Below, one piece after another: positions 1 through 7,768 of a DNA stretch of 46,375 nucleotides. The stretch is taken from positions 1-46,375 of the forward strand of contig JANWZO010000017.1 of NCBI GenBank assembly GCA_025054615.1, written 5' to 3'. Numbering within the stretch: position 1 is the first letter of the stretch; every line of letters begins with the position of its first letter. Under the pieces are notes generated by a model. That model saw nothing but the letters and a program-made list of their open reading frames with translations. It had not been told where the DNA came from and did no database searches. The stretch comes from Kiritimatiellia bacterium (GTDB lineage Bacteria; Verrucomicrobiota; Kiritimatiellia; CAIVKH01). A program made the translations under genes and the position numbers.

Positions 1-347
1 TGGAAGTATTTCAAATCCAAAGCTTAATTCCACACCTGATGCAGATCTTCTCGAGTGAACCGGTTCGCTCCGACTTTAAATTCCAGCACAAAAGCGATAT
101 GCTGGCAGAGGATAACGGCATCGATTCTCCGCCCATCCGGGGAATGATGAATTCGAGGAAAAGTCCTCCCTCCAAACCTGAGAGCGTTTTTTTCAGAATT
201 CGAATCGTATCCAGGCATGCGTAGCGCTGAGGCAGATCGACAGAGGTTTCACAATGTTCCGCAAGTTGGCCTAAATGCGGTGAGGATTCGAATGCAAAAA
301 TGAGGCGATCGAATCGGCATACTGGGCTCGTTGCAGAAGCGGAATGA
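1..347 (-). pseudogene. Decayed 5' part of a DUF2075-like (nuclease plus Schlafen-type helicase) gene
   Basis: Read on the minus strand, three frames must be joined to recover one protein. Near 347-280 one frame gives QRAQYADSIASFLHSNP, like the N-terminus of this family. A second frame (about 285-135) gives QRYACLDTIRILKKTL and then FLEFIIPRMG. A third (about 135-27) gives RRIDAVILCQ, FVLEFKVG and DLHQVWN. The third frame then meets TAA at 24-26 where the family has a tyrosine codon (QVWDYALDLK), and the reading resumes as ALDLKYF to the window edge. The D...ExK pattern (RID, then EFK) is that of a PD-(D/E)XK-type nuclease fold. There are therefore at least two frameshifts and one nonsense change. 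No start codon is seen. The DNA is visibly richer in A+T than its surroundings, which suggests acquired and decaying DNA. Family assignment is from memory of conserved motifs; the 3' part lies outside the window. Confidence 0.72.
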
Positions 348-481
348 CCGACCGTCAAGGGTTGCCAGACGTCTACGTGTCGAGAATCGTGAAGACCTGC
401 AACCCCGATTCGAAGAACTGCTCCTTCCTGCTCATAGTTCGCTGAACCTCGCTCTTGACGAACGTAAGACGGATGCACGAA

Positions 482-1471
482 ATGAGATCCGTGATTACCG
501 CCGTCCGATTCGATTTTGAGCGGAAGATCGAGAGTTCCATTCCGCTTGGATCTCTGACTGACGCGATTCGCGATGGCTATTTCTGTTGGATCGACATCGA
601 CGGCTCGTCGGCGTCTGACCACGAGGAGGCGGCTCGAAAGACGGATGAACTGCTGCAATTGCTCCATGTGAACGAGATGGCGCGGCGCGAGGTGATCGGG
701 CCTGACAGGGAAGGCCGCTATGATGTCTATGAGGACTGCCTCCATTTCGCCGTCACCGAAGGTTCGATCTGCGACGGCCGCCTTCGCACGGCGCACCTGG
801 ATGTCCTGGTGAGCGGGTCATTCCTCGTGACCTATCGGCGGAAGCCGGTCGAGCTGATCGGGCGAATCCGCCGGACCTACCGCGAGGATTTCATCAAATT
901 TGCCAAAACCCCCGGCTTTTTGATTTATGAGCTGGCTGACCACCTGACGGAGATGTATCGGCGGGCGCTTCAGGCGCTGGCCGAAGAAGTCGAGCGCGTC
1001 CAGATTGAGTTGTACGGCGAGGTGGATGACTCCATCTTCAAGCGGGTGTCCACGACAATGACCGATTTGTTGGCGCTCCGAAAGGTGGTTACCGCGTCCC
1101 GCGAGTTGTTTCATGAACTGGCGACTCGCCGATCTCCGTTCGTGAGCGAAACCACGCAACCGTTCCTCGAAAATATTGCCGGGACCCTGGAGCGGTTGAG
1201 CGAAGACCTGCGCACGGAACGCGAGGTCCTCAATGAAATGTTGAACCTCTATATGGGCATGGTCAGCCATCGGACGAACAAGGTCATCAACCGGCTGACG
1301 GTGATCAGCGCGATCTTCCTGCCGCTGTCCTTCATTTGCGGGGTGTATGGGGTGAACCTGAAGGGCGTGCCGGAATTCGAGTGGGAACACGGATATCTGT
1401 TCTTTTGGATTCTTGTCCTGTCGATCTCCACGACGCTGCTGATCTACATGCGCAGGAAAAAATGGTTGTGA
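482..1471 (+). CDS. corA: CorA-family divalent cation (Mg2+/Co2+) transporter, GVN variant
   Basis: CorA proteins are homopentameric inner-membrane channels for Mg2+ and related ions. The product (329 residues from ATG 482) has the long helical cytoplasmic domain, including a stretch like ALAEEVERVQIELYG, and ends with two hydrophobic segments separated by a short loop. The signature at the end of TM1 reads YGVNL (GVN codons at 1349-1357) rather than the usual YGMNF. The C-terminus is basic (RRKKWL), as expected inside the cell. The start is uncertain: TTG 455, ATG 473 and ATG 482 are in frame and none has a strong Shine-Dalgarno sequence. The stop overlaps the start of the next gene, a K+ channel, so the two are probably co-translated. 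Family assignment is firm; the ion preference is not known because the GMN methionine is replaced. Confidence 0.93.
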   Translation: MRSVITAVRFDFERKIESSIPLGSLTDAIRDGYFCWIDIDGSSASDHEEAARKTDELLQLLHVNEMARREVIGPDREGRYDVYEDCLHFAVTEGSICDGRLRTAHLDVLVSGSFLVTYRRKPVELIGRIRRTYREDFIKFAKTPGFLIYELADHLTEMYRRALQALAEEVERVQIELYGEVDDSIFKRVSTTMTDLLALRKVVTASRELFHELATRRSPFVSETTQPFLENIAGTLERLSEDLRTEREVLNEMLNLYMGMVSHRTNKVINRLTVISAIFLPLSFICGVYGVNLKGVPEFEWEHGYLFFWILVLSISTTLLIYMRRKKWL

Positions 1472-2286
1472 AAGGCGCCAACGCGATCCGCCCGATGGTC
1501 TGGGCGTGGTGCGAGTCCTCCTCGACGTCCGGTCGGCTCGGGCGCGCGCTGCACGGCGGCTTGTTCGCGCTGATCGTTCTGAACGTGGTCGCGGTTGTCG
1601 CCGAGTCGATGCCCGAAGTCGCGAATCGCTATCGCGCCTTTTTTAGGGGCTTCGAGACCTTTTCGGTTCTGATCTTTTCCGTCGAGTATGCGGTGCGCCT
1701 CTGGGCGTGCACGGCCGACGGCCGATATGCTCATCCGTTGCTGGGCCGCGTGCGGTATGCGTTGTCGCCGATGGCTCTCATTGACCTCGCGGCGATTCTT
1801 CCGTTTTATGCCGCGGCGCTGAACGCGGATCTGCGGGTCATGCGGCTGTTGCGTCTGTTGCGCCTCGGGCGGATCGCTAAAATCGGTCGATATTCCGACG
1901 CCGCGGCGATCCTGTTCAAGGTTCTTCGCGCGAAGCGGGAGGAGATGATCCTGACCTTTTCGCTGGTGTTTCTGCTGGGGATTTTGTTCGCCACTCTGGC
2001 CTTTTACGCCGAACACGAGGCGCAGCCGCGCGCCTTTCGGGACATTCCGCACGCGATGTGGTGGGCCTTTGTTACGATTACGACCGTTGGGTATGGAGAT
2101 GTGGCGCCCGTTACTCCGCTCGGGAAAATCATCGGAATTTGCACGGCGATTCTGGGCATTCTGATGATCGCACTGCCGACCGGCGTCCTGGGTGCGGCTT
2201 TCGTGGAGGAGCTGAATCGGTCCCAAAAGAAGCAGACCCGGGTTTGCCCGCATTGCGGGAAGACGTTGGACCAGGAGTCGGACTAG
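1462..2286 (+). CDS. Voltage-gated potassium channel (six-TM Kv type)
   Basis: This is a 274-residue inner-membrane K+ channel. Segments S1-S4 occupy about residues 30-140. S4 carries five arginines at exact three-residue spacing (R125, 128, 131, 134, 137), a complete voltage sensor. S5, the pore helix and S6 follow, with selectivity filter TVGYGD at 208-213. The cytoplasmic tail ends in CPHC (262-265), a single CxxC pair that could make a zinc site between subunits. ATG 1462 is preceded by AGGA at 1453-1456 and overlaps the end of corA by 10 bases, suggesting translational coupling. The frame stays open upstream inside corA, but there is no reason to start earlier. The family is certain; gating and partners are unknown. 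Confidence 0.93.
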   Translation: MVVKGANAIRPMVWAWCESSSTSGRLGRALHGGLFALIVLNVVAVVAESMPEVANRYRAFFRGFETFSVLIFSVEYAVRLWACTADGRYAHPLLGRVRYALSPMALIDLAAILPFYAAALNADLRVMRLLRLLRLGRIAKIGRYSDAAAILFKVLRAKREEMILTFSLVFLLGILFATLAFYAEHEAQPRAFRDIPHAMWWAFVTITTVGYGDVAPVTPLGKIIGICTAILGILMIALPTGVLGAAFVEELNRSQKKQTRVCPHCGKTLDQESD

Positions 2287-2291
2287 GCGGC

Positions 2292-3056
2292 ATGCCGGAA
2301 GAAGTTGCCAGGAGTCGGCCCATGTTGCGGGAACAATTTTATGCGTTTTCCCGCCCCATGCGGGACGTTCCGCCCGAGGAACGTCCGCGCGAAATTTTCG
2401 ACCGCGTAGGCCCCGAAAACATGACCGACAAGCAGTTGCTCGCGCTGATCTTGCGAAGCGGCGTGCGGGGTCGCAGCGTCGCGGATCTCGCCGAAGGTCT
2501 TCTGCAGGAGTACGGGTCATTGTCGGCTCTCGCCGAAGTGTCGACCTCGGATCTCGCGTCGATCAAGGGGATGGGCCGAGTCCGGGCCCAGGTTCTCAAG
2601 GCGACCTTTGAACTGGCGCGCCGTCTCGCGGCGCGCGGCGACGCCGCGCCAGTCCCGATTCGCACACCAGCGGATGCGGCCGCCATCATGCGTTCGGAGG
2701 CTCTCGGGCTGGATGTGGAGTGTTTTTGGGTCCTTTTGCTGGATCGCCGCTACCGCCTTCGGCGTCCGCCCTTGCGAGTGACGCGAGGCATACTCGATTC
2801 GAGCCTGATCCATCCCCGGGAGGTTTTCAAGGAGGCCGTTCGGACCAGCAGTGCAGCGGTTGTACTCGTCCACAACCATCCCTCCGGCGATCCGAGCCCT
2901 TCCGCGGAGGATTTGCGGATCACTCGCCAACTGGTCGAAGCTGGCAAGGTCATGGACATCGAGGTCCTGGACCACATTATTATCGGCCGCGCCGAGCAGG
3001 GCCGCTCGTCCGATTATGTCTCCATTCGCGAAACCGGACTCGTCGCCTTCACCTGA
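2292..3056 (+). CDS. radC: RadC-family JAB/MPN domain protein
   Basis: The 254-residue product matches RadC (UPF0758) throughout. A helix-hairpin-helix region (IKGMGRVRAQVL, about 91-102) is followed by a JAB1/MPN metalloprotease-like domain with the metal-binding motif HNHPSGDPSPSAED at 194-207 and an upstream conserved glutamate in VECFWVLLLD. RadC was once linked to DNA repair, but its biochemical role is still unsettled. ATG 2292 lies 5 bases after the channel gene's stop. ATG 2322 and ATG 2358 are alternatives because the conserved core begins near RDVPPEERPRE. The stop is 2 bases before lpxA, so the two share a transcript. Confidence 0.93.
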   Translation: MPEEVARSRPMLREQFYAFSRPMRDVPPEERPREIFDRVGPENMTDKQLLALILRSGVRGRSVADLAEGLLQEYGSLSALAEVSTSDLASIKGMGRVRAQVLKATFELARRLAARGDAAPVPIRTPADAAAIMRSEALGLDVECFWVLLLDRRYRLRRPPLRVTRGILDSSLIHPREVFKEAVRTSSAAVVLVHNHPSGDPSPSAEDLRITRQLVEAGKVMDIEVLDHIIIGRAEQGRSSDYVSIRETGLVAFT

Positions 3057-3058
3057 AC

Positions 3059-3865
3059 ATGGCTGTACATCCCACTGCCATCATTGATCCTCGGGCTGAA
3101 GTTGCAACGGACGCGGAAATCGGCGCGTATACTGTGGTCGGGCCGTGGTCGGTCATCGGTCCGCGGGTGCGGCTCGGCCCGCATGTCGTGGTGGTCTCCC
3201 ATACGCGGATCGGCGAGGGGACGCAGGTCCATCCCCACGCCGTTCTCGGCGACGCCCCGCAGGACTTGGCGTTCGAGGACCGACAAAGTTGGGTAGACAT
3301 CGGGCGCAACGTCGTGATTCGGGAGGGAGTGACGATCCATCGCGGCACGAAGGCGGACAGTACAACACTGGTCGGTGACGGCTGTTTCCTGATGGCCAAT
3401 AGCCATGTCGCTCACAATGTTGTGCTGGGGCATCGGGTGATTCTGGCGAATGGAGCGCTGTTGGCAGGGTATGTGGAAGTGGGCCCTGGCGCGTTTATCA
3501 GCGGCAACGCGGTCGTGCATCAATTTTGCCGGATTGGGCGACTGGCGATGATATCAGGCGGCAGCGCAATTTCGCAGGATGTGGCCCCGTTTTGCACGAC
3601 CTATTCGGCTTCAAGAAACCGCTTGGCCGGTCTGAATGTCGTCGGCATGCGCCGCGCCGGTTTTTCCGCAGAAGAACGGCTGCAGGTGCGAAGGGCGTTC
3701 CGTCTGCTGTTTCGAGAAGGTCTGAGTCCGTCGGAGGCCGTGGCGAGGATTCGGGCCGAACTTCCAGCGGGACCCGCTTGGGAGATGGCCGATTTCGCCG
3801 CGGCTTCGAAGCGAGGACTTGTCAGCTTCGCGCCGGGACCGATGGGGGAGGGGGAGGACGAATAG
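3059..3865 (+). CDS. lpxA: UDP-N-acetylglucosamine acyltransferase (lipid A step 1)
   Basis: LpxA transfers an R-3-hydroxyacyl chain from acyl carrier protein to UDP-GlcNAc, the first step of lipid A synthesis, in the cytoplasm. The 268-residue product shows left-handed beta-helix hexapeptide repeats through about residue 185, the DAPQDLAF segment matching the E. coli DPQDL motif, and ANSHVAHN, in which H119 corresponds to catalytic H125 of E. coli. A C-terminal helical part (about 195-268) follows, as in the family. It starts 2 bases after radC. No other lpx genes are near, so it sits apart from the usual lpxD-fabZ-lpxA cluster. It shows that the organism makes LPS. Confidence 0.95.
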   Translation: MAVHPTAIIDPRAEVATDAEIGAYTVVGPWSVIGPRVRLGPHVVVVSHTRIGEGTQVHPHAVLGDAPQDLAFEDRQSWVDIGRNVVIREGVTIHRGTKADSTTLVGDGCFLMANSHVAHNVVLGHRVILANGALLAGYVEVGPGAFISGNAVVHQFCRIGRLAMISGGSAISQDVAPFCTTYSASRNRLAGLNVVGMRRAGFSAEERLQVRRAFRLLFREGLSPSEAVARIRAELPAGPAWEMADFAAASKRGLVSFAPGPMGEGEDE

Positions 3866-4022
3866 TGCGGCGGTGCTGCGGCTCCTGCCTCCGGCATGCC
3901 GTTCGCGAGCCATTCCATGCCCTCGAATCAATCCGCCGCGGATAGCTGACAACGCGCGGAACCGGTTGCGCGAGCGGTGACGGACAGATACGGTACTGGG
4001 CTTTCAGCCAAAGGACTGAGGC

Positions 4023-5765
4023 ATGATTCTCCGTTGGTCTCAACAACTGATCCCGACGCTTCGCGAGGTTCCGGGCGAGGCGGAAATTCCGAGCCATCAG
4101 ATGCTATTGCGCGCCGGCCTTATCCGGAAGCTGGGCGCCGGCATTTATACGTTCCTGCCGATAGGTCTGCGGGCGCTTCGGAAAGTCGAGCGGATTGTGA
4201 GAGAGGAAATGGACAGGGCCGGCGCACTGGAAATTCTGATGCCTGCCCTTCAGCCGCCGGAAATCTGGCACCAGAGCGGTCGTTACAAGACTGCTGCCGA
4301 GGTTCTCTACAAAGTGTCTGATCGGGCGGGCCGCGAATGGGTGTTGGGTCCGACTCATGAAGAGGTGGTGACCCATCTGGTCGCGAACGAGATCAGCTCC
4401 TACCGGCAGTTGCCGCGCAATTTCTACCAGATCCAGGTCAAGTTTCGGGACGAGATTCGACCGCGGTTCGGGCTGATGCGGGCCCGCGAATTCATCATGA
4501 AGGATGCCTACAGCTTCGACGCGACAGATGAGGGCGCCGCGGAGAGTTACCAGAAAATGTATGACGCCTATGTGCGGATCTTCCGGCGGTGCGGCCTGAA
4601 GACGATCGTCGTCGAGGCGGATACGGGTGTGATGGGCGGCAAATTCTCGCATGAATTCATGGTTCCCGCCGAGACGGGAGAGAATGAGGTGGCATACACG
4701 GAATCCGGCGATTACGCGGCGAATCTCGAAAAGGCAACCAGCCGCGGCCCCGTGGAGCCGACGCCGTCCGAAACGACCGGTCCCGCGCCGGAGCCGTTTG
4801 CGACGCCCGGCGTCACGACCATCGAAGACCTCGCGTCCCCGCCGTACGGGGTTCCGGCTCTCCGGCAGATCAAGACGCTGGTCTATATTGTCGAGAGCAG
4901 GCCCGTGATTGCGCTGGTTCGCGGGGATGATTCGCTCAACGAAGCAAAATTTGCCGCCGCAGTCGGCTCCACCATCTTTCGGCCCGCCACGCCGGAGGAA
5001 TGCCGATCCGCACTTGGCGCCTTGCCCGGCAGCCTCGGCGCGGTCGGCGTTACGCATCTCCCCGTCTACGGCGATCTCCAGCTTCGCCAGGCCCGCGGCA
5101 TGGTAACCGGAGCCAACCGCGACGGCTATCACCTTATGCATGTGGACGCGGACCGGGATCTTGTGAACGTGGTCTGGCGGGACCTGCGGACGGTGAGGGC
5201 GGGCGAACTGAGTGTGGAGTCCGGCCAGCCACTAAAGATCCGTCGTGCGATCGAGGTCGGCCACGTCTTCAAACTCGGCACGAAATACAGCGAAGCCATG
5301 AACGCATACTTCCTCGATGCCGACGGGAAACAGAAACCCTGCATCATGGGCTGCTATGGCATCGGCGTGACGCGCACGCTACAGGCCGTCATCGAGCAGC
5401 ACTGGGACGAGCACGGCATCCGATGGCCCGTTTCGGTGGCGCCCGTTGAAGTGGAATTGATGGCCATCAACACGCAACATGCGGAAAGTGTGCAGTTGGT
5501 GGAGAAGATCGCGAATGAGTTGTCGCGCCAGGGGCTCGATGTCCTGATCGACGACCGCGATGAGCGGGCGGGCGTGAAATTCAAGGACGCCGACCTGGTG
5601 GGGGCGCCCTTGCGATTGAGCGTGGGGGAGCGTTCCCTGTCGAAAGGGTGTGTCGAAATCAAACGGCGCCGCACTGGTGAACTGGAGCAGGTGCCGCTGG
5701 ATCACGCGGGCGACCGAGTACGCGCATTGCTGGACGACGAATGGAGAACGCTGCGGGACGGGTAA
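4023..5765 (+). CDS. proS: Prolyl-tRNA synthetase (bacterial type with editing domain)
   Basis: ProRS charges tRNA-Pro with proline. The 580-residue protein is the bacterial type: class II motif 1 and neighbours at the N-terminus (SHQMLLRAGLIRKLGAGIY), motif 2 around FRDEIRPRFGLMRAREFIMKD, an inserted editing (INS) domain between about residues 230 and 400 that removes Ala-tRNA-Pro, motif 3 near GCYGIGVTRT, and a C-terminal anticodon-binding domain. E. coli ProS has 572 residues, so length is normal. ATG 4023 agrees with the family N-terminus. The 157 bases upstream of it hold no gene. A tRNA-Pro(CGG), one possible substrate, is encoded 4.8 kb downstream. Confidence 0.97.
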   Translation: MILRWSQQLIPTLREVPGEAEIPSHQMLLRAGLIRKLGAGIYTFLPIGLRALRKVERIVREEMDRAGALEILMPALQPPEIWHQSGRYKTAAEVLYKVSDRAGREWVLGPTHEEVVTHLVANEISSYRQLPRNFYQIQVKFRDEIRPRFGLMRAREFIMKDAYSFDATDEGAAESYQKMYDAYVRIFRRCGLKTIVVEADTGVMGGKFSHEFMVPAETGENEVAYTESGDYAANLEKATSRGPVEPTPSETTGPAPEPFATPGVTTIEDLASPPYGVPALRQIKTLVYIVESRPVIALVRGDDSLNEAKFAAAVGSTIFRPATPEECRSALGALPGSLGAVGVTHLPVYGDLQLRQARGMVTGANRDGYHLMHVDADRDLVNVVWRDLRTVRAGELSVESGQPLKIRRAIEVGHVFKLGTKYSEAMNAYFLDADGKQKPCIMGCYGIGVTRTLQAVIEQHWDEHGIRWPVSVAPVEVELMAINTQHAESVQLVEKIANELSRQGLDVLIDDRDERAGVKFKDADLVGAPLRLSVGERSLSKGCVEIKRRRTGELEQVPLDHAGDRVRALLDDEWRTLRDG

Positions 5766-5787
5766 ATTGAATGAGGGATTTTATGCC

Positions 5788-6018
5788 ATGACGAAGCGCT
5801 TTACGGTCAAAGGAACGGATACCTTCTTTTACTGGTCGATTGGCCTGTTGATCCTGGGCTTGTGGTGCGTAAAGGATGGCTGGTTCCCGTCCCAATCGGT
5901 CATCGATCGGAAAACGGAAGAGGAGCTTCGGAATTTCATCTTATTTAACAGAAGCCTTGCATTTCTTTGTCTGCCCGCATCGGCCGTTTGCGCGTATATT
6001 CATCGGATTGTCCGATGA
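5788..6018 (+). CDS. Small two-TM membrane protein of unknown function
   Basis: A 76-residue protein that I cannot assign to a named family. It has a hydrophobic segment at about 12-29 (FFYWSIGLLILGLW), a short loop containing VKDGWFPS, a charged stretch (DRKTEEELRN), and a second hydrophobic segment at about 55-72. Both ends are basic. ATG 5788 has GAGGG about 10 bases upstream; TTG 5767 is an in-frame alternative. The gene lies 22 bases after proS and is probably cotranscribed with it. Good start, spacing and membrane topology support it as a real gene, but nothing in the sequence tells its role. Confidence 0.65.
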   Translation: MTKRFTVKGTDTFFYWSIGLLILGLWCVKDGWFPSQSVIDRKTEEELRNFILFNRSLAFLCLPASAVCAYIHRIVR

Positions 6019-6157
6019 CCACTCTTCAAGGCACGGACCGCAGGCCGAGAGCGAGAGGATGACCGGCCTCAATTCCCTTGACCGTCTAGCGGATGTATTT
6101 AGTATGGCGTGACTGTCGGCGGCAGGATTTTCCAGTTCCAATTCGCGGGGATCAGCC

Positions 6158-6463
6158 ATGGCGGAAAGCGATCAAAAGAATTTGACCAAGCGCGACCTTG
6201 TCGTGCGCATCTCCGAGGAGACGGGTCTCACCCAGCAGGACGTTTACAAGGTTATTCAGAAGACGCTCGATTACATCATTGAATCGCTTTCAAAGGGCGA
6301 GTCGATCGAATTCCGAAATTTCGGCGTCTTTGAAGTCAAAGTCCGCAAACAGCGTATCGGCCGCAACCCGAACAAACCGGAGCAGGTGGTGACCATACCC
6401 GAGCGGAAGGTCGTCAAGTTCAAGCCCGGTAAGATCATGAAGAAACTGATCACCGGGATTTGA
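6158..6463 (+). CDS. HU/IHF-family DNA-binding protein
   Basis: This 101-residue protein is a typical bacterial histone-like protein: an N-terminal helical dimerisation part (TKRDLVVRISEETGLTQQ), then FRNFGVFEV and the DNA-gripping beta arm with RIGRNPNKP, ending with VKFKPGK near the C-terminus. Such dimers bend and compact DNA. The RxGRNP arm is shared by HU and IHF subunits, so I do not choose a gene symbol. A short polar extension (about 9 residues) precedes the conserved start of the fold. It lies 21 bases before hisS and about 140 bases after the small membrane gene, so a promoter just upstream is possible. Confidence 0.93.
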   Translation: MAESDQKNLTKRDLVVRISEETGLTQQDVYKVIQKTLDYIIESLSKGESIEFRNFGVFEVKVRKQRIGRNPNKPEQVVTIPERKVVKFKPGKIMKKLITGI

Positions 6464-6484
6464 ATCGGACGGGTTGCGCACGGG

Positions 6485-7768
6485 ATGTCGAACGAAGAGC
6501 TTCAACCCCTTCAGGGGATGGCCGACATCGGCCCTCCGGAAATCAGCCGCTGGCAAGAGCTCGAAGCGGAGGCACGCCGGGTGCTCGCCTTGTATGGCTT
6601 CGAAGAGATCAGGACTCCGATTCTCGAAAGGCTGGATTTGTTTGTCCGTTCCTTAGGCGATTCGACGGATGTGGTTCAGAAGGAGATGTATAGCTTCACA
6701 GACCGGGGTGGCCGGCGGCTTGCCCTTCGGCCGGAGGGGACGGCGGGCGCCATCCGTTACCTTGCCTCCAAGGGCCAGGATGCGGCCGACGCACGCATCT
6801 ACTACATGGGACCCATGTTCCGCGCCGAACGCCCGCAGGCGGGGCGGCGGCGCCAGTTTCATCAGCTCGGCGTGGAGGCGCTCGGCCCGCCCAGCCCGGA
6901 GTTCGATGCCGAGATCATCGCCCTGCACACGGACCTGTTGCGAAGCTGGGGAATCTCCCGGTTTACCGTCCATGTCAACACCCGCGGCGCACCGGGCGAG
7001 CAGGCGACAGCCGGCCGACTGTTCCGGGAGCATCTGCTGCCCCGACAACAGGAATTGTGCGACGATTGTCGGCGCCGTTTCGATGTGAACGTCTTGCGAA
7101 TTCTGGACTGCAAGAATCCCTTGTGCCGGGCGATTGTGGAGGCCGTGCCGCCGCCGACCGATTTCCTCAGCCCCGAGTCCAAAGAGTATCTAAAACGCGT
7201 CCTGCAGGTTTTGGAGGCCTTTTCGATTCCGGTCACCCATAATGCCCGGTTGGTGCGCGGTCTGGATTACTATGTGCACACCATTTGGGAAATCACGCAT
7301 CCGGCCCTAGGCGCGCAGGATGCGATTGCCGGCGGCGGACGTTACACGCTCGAAGTGGCCGGCCGATCCCTAGAGGGTGTCGGTTTCGCCATCGGGATGG
7401 AGCGGGCCCTGATGGCGCTGGACGCGGAAAAACCGGCCGTCGAATCCGGCCGGGCGCCGTTGGTCTGGCTAGTCTCGCTGGGCGAGGCGGCTCGGCTCGA
7501 AAATCTGCGTCTGTTGCAGACGCTTAGGCGGCATCATGTAGCCAGCCGCATGTGTCTGGATGCTCGAAGCGTGAAGGCCCAATTCCGCGCCGCAGACCGC
7601 GCGGGCGCGTCCCTAGTGGTCATTCGCGGGGACGCCGAACTGGCGAAGGGCGTTTTCGCCCTCAAGAATCTCAGCACCGGCGAGCAGACCGAGGTCGATT
7701 TGAGCGAATTGATGCGGCAACTCATGCAGCTCCGGTCTTCCGCGCCGAAGCCAGAAGCGGTCCCCTAG
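6485..7768 (+). CDS. hisS: Histidyl-tRNA synthetase
   Basis: HisRS charges tRNA-His. The 427-residue class II enzyme has motif 1 (near RTPILERLDLFVRSLG), motif 2 with LRPEGTAGAIRYLA and MFRAERPQAGRRRQFHQLG, an insertion with a cysteine cluster (CDDC, then DCKNPLC) as in many bacterial HisRS, the histidine-binding motif RGLDYY, motif 3 with AGGGRY and GVGFAIGMERAL, and a C-terminal anticodon-binding domain (about 330-415). The last 18 or so residues are a non-conserved tail. The 3' 156 bases are also covered, on the other strand, by the end of the nuclease-like gene that converges on it. Confidence 0.96.
   Translation: MSNEELQPLQGMADIGPPEISRWQELEAEARRVLALYGFEEIRTPILERLDLFVRSLGDSTDVVQKEMYSFTDRGGRRLALRPEGTAGAIRYLASKGQDAADARIYYMGPMFRAERPQAGRRRQFHQLGVEALGPPSPEFDAEIIALHTDLLRSWGISRFTVHVNTRGAPGEQATAGRLFREHLLPRQQELCDDCRRRFDVNVLRILDCKNPLCRAIVEAVPPPTDFLSPESKEYLKRVLQVLEAFSIPVTHNARLVRGLDYYVHTIWEITHPALGAQDAIAGGGRYTLEVAGRSLEGVGFAIGMERALMALDAEKPAVESGRAPLVWLVSLGEAARLENLRLLQTLRRHHVASRMCLDARSVKAQFRAADRAGASLVVIRGDAELAKGVFALKNLSTGEQTEVDLSELMRQLMQLRSSAPKPEAVP

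Noticed and set aside
11-796. A 261-codon minus-strand open frame spanning the left edge
   Set aside because: From 796 to about 330 it is antisense to corA with no recognisable protein; only its last part is one frame of the decayed DUF2075-like gene.
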